Shown piece after piece: positions 35,148-47,221 of a stretch of 64,000 nucleotides of DNA; the first letter of the stretch is position 1, and each line of letters opens with the position of its first letter. The position numbers and the translations under genes were made by a program. The DNA is from Brassica napus (lineage: Eukaryota > Streptophyta > Magnoliopsida > Brassicales > Brassicaceae), in assembly GCF_020379485.1 (NCBI RefSeq), contig NC_063447.1, positions 62,547,452-62,611,451 on the forward strand. Reading direction: 5' to 3'. Below the pieces are notes generated by a model. It was not told where the DNA came from and did no database searches. It saw nothing but the letters and a program-made list of their open reading frames with translations.

Positions 35148-37076
35148 ATATATATAGATAAGGGTTTTAGGCTTTCAAAGAATTAGGCTAGTGGTGGATG
35201 TTTACAGGCAAATAAATGCATTCATGAGCAAAAAAAAAGTACCCATTAACGAAACTAAGAAACTACACATACCTTTTATGTTCCATGTAGTCACTAGCAG
35301 ATTTATCCCTTCAAGATTTCACTTACTCCAAACGCACTGGCAGGCAAACATACGAAATCCGAAAGCTTAGATATGATAATGGCCACAATTCTTTTTCAAA
35401 AGGTTAGATAACAAAACCCTAATAAAGCTTGATGTAAATATATTTAAAATTTAACATGTGCTAATCTTTTGATTGACTTGACCTAAAAATAAAAAGAAGA
35501 TAGAATGATTTTACACGTGAAATTATGAGTTACAAGTTACAACTTACATTGCCGACACCAAGCCTTGTTAAGGAGCACAGATTACAAATTAATTAAAGAT
35601 TAGAGCTTTGATAGTGGACCAGACTATTAATGGCCGTATCATATTGGGCTTTTTTTACCTGTTACCACGTATTATCCCATTGCTTGATTCGATCGAATAT
35701 TAATCGCAGACCTAATCGTAGCCATAACACTTGGTTCTCAGTTTGGTTACACTTCGATTCTGATCCGGTTCTAAAAGTTTTAAGATCCATTCGGTAGTTA
35801 GAAAATTAGATTCAGTTTGGTTATTTTGGTTTTTATTTGGTTCGGATAAAAATGTTGGGAACGGCAAATATCTGAAATAATTTTGGATTCCATTTTCCTT
35901 CGGTTCGATTCCAAGTTTTTTAGTTAATTCAAATTTTCAGAAAATTTAGATATTTCAGATTAAATATTAATTTTTTTTAAAAGTTTTCGTATAACAATTT
36001 GGATATTTAGATAATTAAAAATATTTTGGACACAAAATATTCGAGTAGTTTGTTTTTTTTTTTGGATATTTATGTTTATAAATAGTATTTTTAAATTATT
36101 TGCTAATTTAAGAAATTTAATATAGTTAATATTTATACATATATAAACTAGATTATAAAAATTCGGATATCCATTTAGTTTTTTTGATTGGATTGTAGTT
36201 TTTTTTGGTTCTAGACATATAGGATTCCTTCGTATGGAGATCAGTACATAGAACAATACATATTTTCTTTATTTTTTTGTTTATTACAACACCACGCATA
36301 TGTACGCAACAACTATGGTAAATTTGAATAACGCAAGGATAAAATTATAATTTTAACTAAAATGTTGGGGCCTTAACTCTGCATCGAGTTTATCAGAACA
36401 AGTTTAAAACTCAAAAGTTTTTAATTTCATTTTCAAAATCATATAACGGAGTTTTGAAATTAACAACATGCGGATGAAAGCTTGAAGCTGCTCACTGATA
36501 TTTAATGTTTCAATTACAAATCTAGTTATTTAGAAAAAGTTCAAAAAAAAAAAAACACTTAATATTTGCAGAAAGTCATGAAATTCAATCCAGATTATTT
36601 CTGACGATAGACTAATACTGAAAGCTGAGAAAGCAGACAACTTCTTCAAACTGATCAGGTAGATGTTTCGACTAGAGAAATTATCAAATTTTGCAGTAAC
36701 ACAAGTGTTGCACCTTCTTGCTCGTGTCATGGATTGATTCACTTACACTAAACTGTCTGAAAAAAATGTGAAGAATTGAAAGACTTACAACTACAAGAAG
36801 AGAAGAAGCATCCAGAAATCTCTAACAAGCTTGGAACACTCCACCACTGAACAACATTCCGAATGATCTCACCAAACCGACAAATGTCTCTCTCTCTCTC
36901 TCTCTCTGCTTTGTTCTGATCACCACCATCACCTGAAAGAAGGGAAAACTTGGAGCAGCTTCAAACAGAACAAAAACATCAGGTGTAGATGTATTGTAGC
37001 CTCCATGTTCCATCTTTGCAGGGAAGGCTTCTTCCGAAAGAAGTTCTCTGTTTTGCTTTCGCTTTCTTCTAGTGAC
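35148..37076. other. intergenic region with degenerate GGTTCGG-type repeats
   Basis: From about 35720 to 35930 the sequence is built of words such as TTGGTTC, TCGGTT and TTCGGAT, then turns into an A/T-rich block to about 36260. Similar composition occurs inside the hAT element at 48619-49359, so this may be an older relative, but no target duplication was found. A (CT)n run lies at about 36885-36906. No convincing gene was recognised. Confidence 0.4.
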
Positions 37077-37217
37077 TTAATGTTTGATAAAAGACACCTT
37101 ATCCATTAGTTTCTTGAGTACTGTTGGATGAAGCTTCAAGGCTTGCAACATGAGATCTAAAGAGCTTGACTTTGAGGTACCTATATAAGTGGCTTCTGAG
37201 GAGGAGGAAGACTCCAT
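37077..37217 (-). CDS. possible small hypothetical protein or first exon
   Basis: An open frame of 46 aa starting MESSSSSEATYIGTSKSSSL and continuing LMLQALKLHPTVLKKL to a stop at 37077-37079. The composition looks protein-like, and a GGTGTC that could serve as a splice donor lies near its end, so it could be a first exon. No family was recognised. Confidence is low. Confidence 0.2.
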   Translation of the reverse strand: MESSSSSEATYIGTSKSSSLDLMLQALKLHPTVLKKLMDKVSFIKH

Positions 37218-37682
37218 CTTGGCTAGGAAGAAACCACCTTCACTGATACTATCAAGTGATCTAATATCACCTCTGATAAATACATTCTCTTAATTGATTT
37301 CACGCGGCTATTTCCCAGAATCAGAATGCGTTTTTTGTTTCCTCAACTGTTTCTTGCGTCAAACGTTTCATTTAGAAAAGTGATTTCAGGCGGCTGCACA
37401 TTATCAGCAGACTCTCAATTAACTGGACATCGACATTATCTTCTATACCTTTGAGATTATTGTACAAACGTAATCGTTATTACGAGCTAACAAAGGTTTT
37501 AGATTTCAAATTCGTTAGGTTCACTTCTTTCCCTATACATGACTCGCAAGTCTTGCCACATCAGCTTCTTGACTCAAAAAAAAACTATTTGACACTAAGA
37601 CGACCCTTTAGGTTCACATGTATCTACAAAATCATTGGACACTCATCTTCATTTTGCCCTTTTGTTCCTCGTTTTCACCTGA

Positions 37683-38158
37683 AACATAGAAAGAACAAAG
37701 AGAAACGTCATGACTTTGCCGCTTTTATTATCAAGCACTAAACAAACCCTGGTCCAGCAAGACATAAGGTCCAAACATATCATGATACTAGCATAGTTCC
37801 ACAAAGAAGAATACTCTAACGGTGTAAATGAATAGACAATGGTCTAAGATACAGGTCCAAACATACCATTATAGTAACGATCCTTCGGTTCCTCTAATTC
37901 ACAAAATGAAAGCCTGCAGATAAGAAACATGGTTAAGAAGTATTAGATACAAATGCTGAGACATAGAAAGAACAAAGAGAAACGTCATGACTTTTATTAT
38001 CAAACCCTTGGTCCAGCACGACATAAGGTCCAAACTTATCAACTGTACTAGCAGAGTTCTACAAAGATGAATACTCTGAAGGTATAAGTCAACAGATAAT
38101 GGTCTGAGATGCAGTTCCGAACATACCACTACAGTAACGATCTTACAATTCCTCTACA
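37683..38158. repeat. tandem duplication of about 200-bp units downstream of the NMT-like gene
   Basis: Unit 1 (about 37683-37895) and unit 2 (about 37961-38158) share ACATAGAAAGAACAAAGAGA, AACGTCATGACTTT, GACATAAGGTCCAAAC, GAATACTCT and CAGTAACGATC (TAGTAACGATC in unit 1) in the same order. The period is about 278 bp. Similarity is high but imperfect. They lie just 3' of the minus-strand NMT-like gene. Confidence 0.85.
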
Positions 38159-38219
38159 GTCATTGAAACTGAGATCGAACCCAAAAAGAGAGAATCTAAA
38201 ACATACTAATACTTACCAT

Positions 38220-40010
38220 TTAGAAAAGAGTCAAGCCTAGTTGAGAAGGCTGCAATCCAGTCCTTAAGCGCTGGTTGAAGAGATAGAAATGATTCTGTGC
38301 ACCAACTTCTTCAAACTTTAGTTGTTCAAAGAAAGTCTTGTTGTCCATCACATCCTTTGCATGGAAGATATCAAATTTATTCTGCCTACAGATGATTAAG
38401 ATATCCCTTATCAGCTGGACAAGCGGTGTCTTTGTTGCCACATTGTAGTAAGAATAAGCCCCTTTCATTTGGACGTTTTTCCTGCCACCGACAGTAAAAG
38501 AGATAGTGTAGAAGCTGCAACAGTCGGTGACAACATGAGTTTCAGGGTCTTCTACTACGTAACAATCTACAACATTGTTTTTGGGGAGAAGCCAATTCTT
38601 GACATCTTCTTCACGAAACTCTGCCGCAACTTCAAACTCTAGAAGGTATACCCTGAGCAGCTCTGTGACAGCATGGACGTCAGATTGTACCATTTTTCGA
38701 AATCCAGGGGTCACCGGTGCATTTGGTAGCTCGTAGAGTTTGGTGGCGTCTTTTATTGACATGGCTTCACCTAAAAACTTTGAAACATTCGCCGGGTTCA
38801 ACATTCTGATCCACTGTCTTATAGTGGTGACTGGAGTTGCCACTAGCAAATCAGTGCAGAAAGCGCCTTGCCAAATATCCTTTAAATTGACCCTTCGAAT
38901 CATCTCTTTAATCATAATAGGGACAAGTCCCTTAGACCTGAAGTCCTTTTGAACGCACAAGAACCTGACTGCTGCTACTTTAACAGCCTCATTATCACGC
39001 ACTATGATTCTTGCAGGCACCCCAAAAAGGCAAGCAACGAGACTCTTCTTGACACGGATTCCAATGTGCCAGCTTTGATAATACCCAGGTGGTCTCAGTG
39101 CCCACCTCAGAAAATCCCCAGGGTTAGCATATCTGAACTTACCATCACCTTCATAATCGTGTTCCACGAGAAGCTTACACACCTCTGATAAAACAGCATC
39201 CGAACTCAGATCTAGTGTTGTCCATTCATGGTCAGCACCGATCTTTTCAGGCTTCTTCTTGACAAGAGATGAAGTTTGAATTGGCCCATCAGAGAGATGC
39301 TCGATAGGCTGACTCTGCCAGAACGTATGGACTGCTTCGTCTTGATTGGCAAGAACTGGAGAATCTGCACTAGATGTCTCACTGCTACGTGCGTCTTCTT
39401 CCCTTGCTTTTGAAAACCTGAAGCTAAAACCGAGCTCTGTTGGAGACCACAATCTCTGTGGAGAATCTGCACTAGATGTCTCACTGCGACGTGCTCTGTT
39501 GCTTGCTTTTAAGAAGCCAAGGCCGAGCTCTGTTGGAGACCACGCTCTCTTTTGGAGCCTCAGGCCTTGTAGCATTTCTGCAAAAAAAAAGAAAGAAAGC
39601 TTAACATTTTTGAACAATGCATGTACTCATATGATATGTACTATCTTACGTTTACGCCTCATGTGGGTGAAATCCGGAGCGACCAACAAAGTGGGTTGTC
39701 TTCCTCCTCGCCATTGAAGTTCTTCCTCGGTCTCATCTTCGATTGGCACAAGCTGAGCGTCCGCTTGCTCCCTCGTTTGCTCGAAATTGCATTTAGTCAG
39801 ATCCACCCATGCATGTATATGCTTGAATCCGTAGCTTTCAATGCGGTGAAAAGGTTCTTCATATTGTTTCACGAGAAAAATGAGGAACCCTTTTTTGTCC
39901 TTCTTTTGGAGTTGGATCCACCTACCAACATACTTTTCAGGCAAAAAATTCCCCCAGCTTAAAGATGACCTTTCACTTGCAGACATGTCGATATAATGTG
40001 AAAGAGTCAT
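38220..40010 (-). CDS. N-myristoyltransferase-like protein fused to an unknown N-terminal exon
   Basis: Two minus-strand exons, 40010-39650 and 39577-38220, join in phase to 572 aa. Residues 1-120 are an unrecognised domain (SWGNFLPEKYVGRWIQLQK). Then comes a Ser-rich linker with an internal duplication (WSPTELG and SETSSADSP occur twice). From about residue 205 the sequence is NMT: HTFWQSQP, FLRWALRPPGYYQSWHIG, PGFRKM, YSYYNVATKT. NMT transfers myristate from CoA to N-terminal glycine. The usual signatures are altered: the EINFLCVHK-type motif reads AAVRFLCVQK, the KFGxGDG-type motif reads KFEEVGAQN, and the C-terminus is LGLTLF rather than ending in Leu. It may be a pseudo-enzyme. It is not at the usual NMT locus, so it is a transposed duplicate. 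The two-exon model is inferred. Confidence 0.7.
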
Positions 40011-40998
40011 GATGACATCATTGACTTCGTACGATGGAGCCGCAGAGTTACACCAAAAAGATAAATCACAGAGGAGAAGAACCGCGAAACACTAAAGCCA
40101 TGAAGTTACGTGAACGGAGAGAAGAACAATGGCAGACAACGTTAGCTTTTACGTATGTTGCTACAAGCGATGAGCATGGCGACGTAAGGGAGCGCTTATT
40201 AAAACCAAGAACAGTTCATGCAGATATATTTTCCCGCTAAAACTGGTCAGGAAGATTACACAAACTATATCGAATGAGCCATACGAACTAACCCTAACTA
40301 GAAGCACTGAATCAGCAACTTCAGAATCTAACCAAGATCAAGGTAAGCAATTTGCAACTCGCGCAATCAAAAGCAAGAAGTGTACCTAAAGAGAAGGAGA
40401 CGGAGCGGGAAACAATCACGAAAGAGATGGATCCGTAGCACTCCTCTCCTCTGTTTCTTCAATGTCAAGCTTCTCTCTGAGTCTTCTGTTTTTTCGATAG
40501 CACATGAAGGAAGGAAGTTAGTTGCAAGAATTTATAAAGAACTAAAAAAAAAAAAAAAGATAACAATAAAGACTCACTATCTTGGAGGCTGAGTAAGTGT
40601 ATCGAAGTCAAGGGGTGCTCGTGACCGGTTATAACCGAAGATGCTTGGCCTAAAAGGAATGGGGGCCTAAACCGGTTCCAAGTCGACGCCTTTTTTCTCA
40701 TCGAACCAACTTACAACACGGGAAGTGATCCGTTTACAGTCACTCAGGCATTTCTACGAACACCTACAAGGCATAATCCCATGAAAGAGTTTCCGAGACT
40801 TCCAGCACCACAACACAAGCACCCGACATCTCTTCTTCATAGACATTTTTCCTCCTGTCAACTCTCCTTCCCCTCTTCCGCCGCGACCGATGTCTCTCTC
40901 TCTCTCTCGCTTGATTGATACCCTTCGTAGCTTAACGACGTCACACGTACTGCCACCAATCATCATCTCACTCCCCTTTTGTAAACCTGTCTAAACTG

Positions 40999-41500
40999 TG
41001 AGATTTCTTCTCTTGGGATCGCCGGGAGAGCGTAAAATCCTCCACATTCCTAATCGGAATCCGATTCTTCACCGTTCGTCGAATCTCTCTAGCAATAGCT
41101 CAGATATGAAATTATCCCACTCTGCTGGATCATTTGTGAAATGGTTTCTCTCGATCGTATCCGTTATCTTCATCGTTGTCGCTCGTAGAAGGACCTTTTG
41201 CCTGCTCTAATAACGACCATTTTAGCCCTATTAGTTCTTCGGAATCTATCTATATATCTATCTATTCGACTCTCTCCGGCACCTCTAGCACTACTAATTT
41301 CTCTTAGAACCACTACGCTAAAGTCACTTTTTAATAAATATGTGCCCGCGAAAATACTTATTATCGTGTCAGCTGGAAACTCATGCTTCTTCTGCTTGTG
41401 GCCAGGGCCGATACTAAACTGGCGTCAAGATGAAAATCGTGAAGTTAAAAACTTTAACTTTGCTCCAAACAGTTTTGCAATGTTTCCAACCTTTATAACT
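40999..41500 (+). pseudogene. unrecognised gene fragment with a membrane segment
   Basis: A CT-rich leader precedes an ATG at about 41106 encoding MKLSHSAGSFVKWFLSIVSV and then IFIVV, which looks like an N-terminal signal anchor. The frame stops at 41208-41210, but shifting frame gives LVEGPFACSNNDHFSPISSS and later NHYAKVTF with further stops. This suggests a decayed gene start whose identity I do not recognise. Confidence is low. Confidence 0.3.
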
Positions 41501-42300
41501 TGATGCATATAATATATATCAAAATACATTTGTTGTACACGCTTTTATTAGTTTTGCTTTAAAAAAAAAAGTATTTACGGTTATAAATGTTTTGTGCCAG
41601 TGAAGTAATGGTTGAAAAATCTCTATACATATGTCATTTTAAAATAACACCCAACTTCTATATATAGTCAATACATATGTCCATGTTATATTTTAGACTA
41701 AATATTTTCTCTTTTAAAAATATAGAAAACAATTTTTTTAGTCTACAAGGAAATGTTGTAGAGCAAGTATGCATTATACAAAATAATATATATTTAAAAT
41801 CCATACACAAAAACATAAAAGTTGTTATAGGTCTTTTTCTGACACATGCACACTCCACTATGAATAAGAATTAAGAAAAAAGACAGTATTGTCATCAAAC
41901 TTTATCACAAATCCACATTTATACATCTATAATTATGAGTTGGACAATTAGTTAATTTGATACAATACCAAAGCAAGAATAATCGGAAAACAACTATACC
42001 ACCGCATACTAATAAGTAAGACATAACAGATAATCAAATTCTTGAATCTTAAAACAAATTTCAACTCGAGCATTTAGTGAATATCAAATTAACTAATATC
42101 CCGTTCGTAGGACGGACCGATCCTAGTTACACTATATTCCATCACCGTACGATTGAGGTGGGAACACGTGTCCTAATCTGCTTATCGTTTCCAATTGCTA
42201 CAAACGGAGACGGTCGTCCTGTGTGAAAACTTAATTAAACGTCACCGTTCACAGCGTTTAGAAGATCCGTCCCCAAATACCCGGCGAGAAGCGTTCATAT
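41501..42300. other. AT-rich intergenic region
   Basis: Contains no recognised exon. A G/C-richer patch at about 42120-42290 has short open stretches but no known domain. Confidence 0.4.
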
Positions 42301-42310
42301 GCATCATTTA

Positions 42311-42518
42311 GAACATGATTATCCCTTCTTAGTTTAAAAAAAAAAAAAAATTAAAAGCAAACCAATCGCGGGCCGCCACGAATTAGTGGTGCCCGCGAAC
42401 AGTGTAAGAAACTCACTAAAATCGGTTTTTAATTAGTAGTTTTTGTAATCGATCCTTAAGAGTTTTGTGGGGGCCCATGCACTAAGAAACCCACTAAGAA
42501 TCCTGGATAATCATGCTC
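42311..42518. mobile_element. Harbinger-like MITE (TTA-flanked)
   Basis: 208 bp flanked by TTA (42308-42310 and 42519-42521). The termini are inverted repeats: GAACATGATTATCC at the left, and GAGCATGATTATCC on reading the right end inward. Subterminal CTTAGTGGGTTTCTTAGTG matches the larger element at 3756-5481. The interior has a palindrome-like CGCGGGC...GCCCGCG core. Confidence 0.8.
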
Positions 42519-42756
42519 TTATTATTTCAGTTCTATTTAACAAACATGAAATAGTTATTCAGTATTTTATGATCAACATCCATAATACATGTCATATTTG
42601 ATATTTTAAATACATCATACAGAAGAGAGTTTTAAAAATTGCCTCTGCTATATATGTCCATATGGACCACTAAATATAACACCACATTTGGAGTTTCAGG
42701 AACCATTTATTTTCGGTGAACGTTATAGAACACATCTTATGCTTGTTCTGCGCATG

Positions 42757-42884
42757 TTTTTTTTTTTTTTTTTTTTTTGCTAACCGAGTATCCTGACCCC
42801 ACCGAGGTGGTCCAGACTAGAGACCGAAGTGAGCAAGGACGCTGCCAGGGCGTCACCATGTGGCTCACCGTGTAACGGTCTTCG
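42757..42884 (-). mobile_element. 5'-truncated tRNA-type SINE
   Basis: A T run (about 42757-42778) followed by GCTAACCGAGTATCCTGACC to CACCGTGTAACGGTCTTCGG. This is the reverse complement of the 3' two-thirds of the SINE at 57439-57664. The A and B boxes are missing, so it cannot be transcribed by Pol III. GCGCATGTT flanks both sides as a likely target duplication. Confidence 0.85.
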
Positions 42885-42900
42885 GCGCATGTTAGTCCAG

Positions 42901-45739
42901 CATAGCAAAACTCTCTCTACTTATTCAGTTTTTCTTATGAGTTACAACCATTAATTATATTATTAACAAAATCTACAACGTATATCAGTAAGGTTTAATT
43001 TGCAAGAAAAGAAAAGAAAAGAACTCAGCACATATATAGCCCAAATTAGAGTTGAGTCGAGCCTGCTTGAAATTACGAGAAGGTGACCAAGCCCATGATA
43101 CGATCCTTCCAGAGTCATGATTCTAAGTTTCTAAGTTTTAACGATGGTTTACTTTGTAAGAAACTCTAAATCATTTCAAGATTTGGTAAATCTATATACT
43201 ACAATTCATGAATTGCGTGCGTAATCCAAGCATTTTAAGGATTTTGATGAATATTATATAGTATCTATAAAAAGACACGCACGTAACATCTCGACTCTAT
43301 ATTCGCACCGCACGCATGCACGTATTTTAACAAAACTTTATAGAGTTTCATTTATAATTCATAAACGCATTAAGCTTCAGAATACACTTTATCTGACTCG
43401 GTAAGGAAGACATGGCAGTATTTCCCTGTTAGTTGGACTTCGTTCAATATTTTTGTTTCTTAATAGATGGTTTCGCTTAAAATAGTAAAAAATGTTTGAC
43501 TCAAACAAAATTCAATTTTGATACATTAATTTGTTAAGCATGAATTAGGTAGTTGTATATTCCTGTTAACGTATTTTGTAACTAATAGGTTTGTTTAAAA
43601 TCATTTGGTAAGAAAAAGTGATTGAGTGACAATTTCAAAATTCAATGGAAAATACATGTAATATATTCAGTGAAAAAGTTCTACTGTTTCAGTAATCTTA
43701 AAGCAAAGGAGAAAACAAAAGGCTATGATTAGTCCAACAAGAGGGGCTAGAAAATAAAAGCCACGAGACATGCAAATGCAATCACGCATCTTGAAAAGCA
43801 AGCCCTAGTTTTGACTGACAAGCAACCACGACGCAGTAAAGTTAGGTTCTCAAAATTAGCGCATAAATAAAGAAATATATGATTAAAGTACTTGAACTAT
43901 GTATGTATGTTTCCAATAATATAGTAGGCATTCTTTTGTAGAATAATGTATATATATACTTTTATGTATGCTAGAAAAATTCGAGGGATATTATTTTTGG
44001 TAAGGAAAATATAGAAAAACGGAGGGGACAGATAGGAGGCGGAGGCAGTTATGTAGTGTTGTTAGGGAACAACTCTCTCCTTTGTAATATTCTCCAAAAT
44101 CAATTGGTTCCAAGTCCATATTCTTCTTCAAGTTAATTGACTACAAACAGTAAAACTCGAACAAATCGAGAGTAACCAAGCCGAGTATAAGTTTCAGCTC
44201 CAATTTGTGGTGTGCGTATGAGTCTCAATTTTGTTTACATGGTTCAAGCCAAACCAAAGCTAACTGGGGTTTGATAGAAATATCTAAAATGAATATAAAC
44301 AAAGTGATTTGTAAATAAATCAATGTTTTATTTTCATGCAAACCATATAAACTGAATATACAAAGATTAAGTTGTAGAATCTAATAATATATCATATCAG
44401 AAATAATATATGTGTAGCTTTAGATAATATTTTTATCAATGTGGCCATTTAGTTACCTTTTTGTTGAACTCTTGCTCAAAGTATAAATTGAATATGATTG
44501 TAGTTTAGTCACATTAGCTACTTTTTAATATTGGTAAATATGTTATTATAAACTATGAAAAATATTACATAATGATTTTGCATCCGATAATTCTACCTAT
44601 TGTACGAGAATTAATTATTGTATCATTTTTAGTTGCTCTATAAGATCCACAACTGGTGGTATTCTTCGTACCTTTCTGAAGATCTCCAACAAATCTTCTA
44701 TCCATTAATCTCTCGTAAATCACACTAGCTACTTTGAAACCAACAAATTGAAAACCTTTTCCCCGGTTGAACAAACCCAAAAAAAGCTATAATCAGTCTA
44801 CGCTAAGCGAAGAATCGAGCAAAAACTCAGAGTAATCTATGAAATACGTATAAGTACTTTTATTTTTGTACATGAGTACATTAACTATTATACCAACCAA
44901 TTTAGCAAAATACGTATAAGTACTTTTATTTTTGTACATGAGTACATTAACTATTATACCAACCAATTTAGCAAAAAAAAAAACCATTATACCAACCATA
45001 GTAAAATCTGTAGCAGACGTACACATTTGACTGAACCGAACCAAGCCACACTTGCATCTCGTCTTGCATGTTTTTCTAACATAATTTGATTCATTACATA
45101 GTTCTACTTTCAATAATCAATACAATGTACATGCTGACATGTTGTAGGGAGTCCACGTGAAAACAAAAGTGCCACGTGGGAAATGACAAATGTACTCGTT
45201 GGTCGTCGTGTCGTATGTATGTCTCCTTTTTCTCGTGCTTGCAAATATGAGAATTGTGACGTCTCCTTAAGTCCCATAGACAAAGGAACTCTCATTAGGT
45301 CCTCCCTTTAAGGTGAACCATTCATTACTCATCATGCCCCCTCTCTTCTTCCTTTGCCTTTTTCTTTCAAACTTTCAATTCTTTCTACTTACTTATTTAT
45401 GATTACGTGTAACAACTTCTCTTCTTACTAAGATGTTACGTAGGATTTACATCATTATAATGGCCATGTTTTGATCGGGTTCACCATTTGCAACGGTCCG
45501 TTAAAACCAATTATATATGTTTAATAGAATGTTATTTAACGAAAATTCTATGATTTTATGTTTGATTAGCTCTTATACCGGGAACAAATCTATAGTCAAC
45601 CGTTAAATACAAAACAAATAAAATTGTTTATGATTCTGTTTCGAACTAATATATGGTAAATGATAAGATCATCCACATTGGAAATTTCTCAAAAGAAATC
45701 TCTAAAAAGTCATATTAACAATTAGCTGAAACCTTTTTA
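42901..45739. other. AT-rich intergenic region
   Basis: No supported gene. Apart from the tandem repeat at 44842-44977, nothing specific was recognised. Confidence 0.45.
44842..44977. repeat. 66-bp tandem repeat, two copies
   Basis: A unit beginning AAATACGTATAAGTACTTTT and ending ACCAACCAATTTAGCA is repeated immediately with no visible differences. The near-identity indicates a recent duplication. Confidence 0.9.
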
Positions 45740-45754
45740 ATAAATGTAAGACTT

Positions 45755-46572
45755 TTTTTTAACGACTAATGCATTAATTTCATAAAGAGTTTTACATGCA
45801 GTTGAAAAAGTTAAACAAAACCTTCTTAGCAAGGTTGTCCGCTGCAACATTGTCTTTGCGAGAAATAAACGAGAAAACAGAGGTGGAGAGATAACAAGTT
45901 AAGTTGTGGATGTCCTGAAGGATTCCATAAAGTCCCTTGATTTGGTCTCTTCCGTTGATTGCCCTGATTAGTATCTGGGCGCCCGATCTGATTGCGATGT
46001 TGATATGGCCATGACCTCGAGCTTGTAAGAGTGCTTCACGGATGGCAAGCGCCTATGCCATGATTGGAGAGCTCACCCATTCTTCTGTTCCACTTCCTTG
46101 TCGAAACGGCTTCCCATTGACATCATAGAAGATCCAAGCAATTCCAGTCGTTTTTGTCTCCTCCTTCCAGGCTGCATCCGTGTTGATGATGATGGTTGAT
46201 GTTGGTTGTATCTCCGGGTCTGTCTAAAGTTCTATTGCTTGGTGTACCTCTTGTTGTGCTTGTTGCCATTCTCTAGCGTCAGTGGTTGCTTTTGTCAGTG
46301 TGGCCCTTCCATCGAATTCTCTGTTATGGAAGATCCTCTGGTTCCTAATTAACCATATGGTCCAAACAATCCATGGGAACAAAGAGACGAGGTGTACGCC
46401 AGTTGGAGGCAAGTTTACTAGCTTGAGCGATGCTTGCAGCGCTGATGTGAAATGTGTTGTTCCTAAAGTGGCTTGTACATTTGAAAATGGTGCAGCCTCC
46501 CAAACTGATGTCGCAAACTGACATGAAATGAATAGATGATCCACTGTTTCTTGTAGTCTGCAGAAGACACAC
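45755..46572 (-). mobile_element. 5'-truncated LINE with zf-RVT and RNase H remnants
   Basis: On the minus strand the sequence encodes a reverse-transcriptase-associated zinc-knuckle segment (CVFCRLQETVDHLFISC, then PWIVWTIWLIRNQRIFHN). A non-LTR RNase H-like region follows (INTDAAWKEETKTTGIAW, then EALLQARGHGHINI, then FISRKDNVAADNLAKK). It is interrupted by stops (after HQAIEL and after SSPIMA) and runs into a poly(A) tail, seen as T at 45752-45760. ATAAATGTAAGACTT (45740-45754) and ATAAATGTGAGACTT (46573-46587) form a target-site duplication with one mismatch. It is dead and 5'-truncated. Confidence 0.88.
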
Positions 46573-47008
46573 ATAAATGTGAGACTTATGTGATAATTTC
46601 TCAAATGAAAGACTCACATATTCTCAACTTTATTAAAAAAAATATTTAATTAATAACATAATCTGTGAAAGGTACATTTTGATAAATTTTAAATGCATGT
46701 CCTAAATATAGAATCGAATATTTCTCAATAGTAAAATATATTAAAGAACATTCGTACTCGTCATATCAACCTAATGAACATACTTACTAGAATGACTAAC
46801 GATAACTAATCTGAAAATTAGATTGGAAACTGTCCGCTTGATACCGAATATTTGCTTCCACTAACTTGTTCGTCAATTGTTTACGTTAGCCATACATTTT
46901 AGTTTTAGAGAGAACCCCGAACCCACAAAATCATAACCAGCACATTAACCGAATCAACATTTGACACGTGTTTCTGTCTGCTACACTAACAACAACTTTA
47001 GCGGACGC

Positions 47009-47135
47009 TGTCTCGTCATTCCACTGTCGCATTTGTACTTGTGACTGTGTATTTATTTTATAAAACAAAATACGAAGACCACGCCAAACTATAATAAAAT
47101 AAATTGAAATTCCCAGTCTAGATCTTCTATATAAA
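47009..47135 (+). promoter_or_regulatory. IAA20 promoter: auxin response element and TATA box
   Basis: An AuxRE core TGTCTC lies at 47009-47014 and TATATAAA at 47128-47135, about 90 bp upstream of the start codon. Auxin response factors bind TGTCTC-type sites. A single hexamer can occur by chance, so the TATA box is the firmer of the two. Confidence 0.5.
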
Positions 47136-47221
47136 CAGACACGTACATACCAAGCATGGCGGCTCAACCCAAAAAAGAAAATAAAAAAAGGGAAAAAAAA
47201 GATTGAAAGATAGAGATAGAT

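Noticed and set aside
40034..40240. Plus-strand open frame just upstream of the NMT-like gene
   Set aside because: Short, charged, no recognised domain, and it overlaps the likely divergent promoter or leader.
41400..42130. Possible third hAT element between CAGGGCCGATACT and a right end near GGACCGATCCTAG
   Set aside because: The ends are only weakly similar and no matching 8-bp flanking duplication was found.
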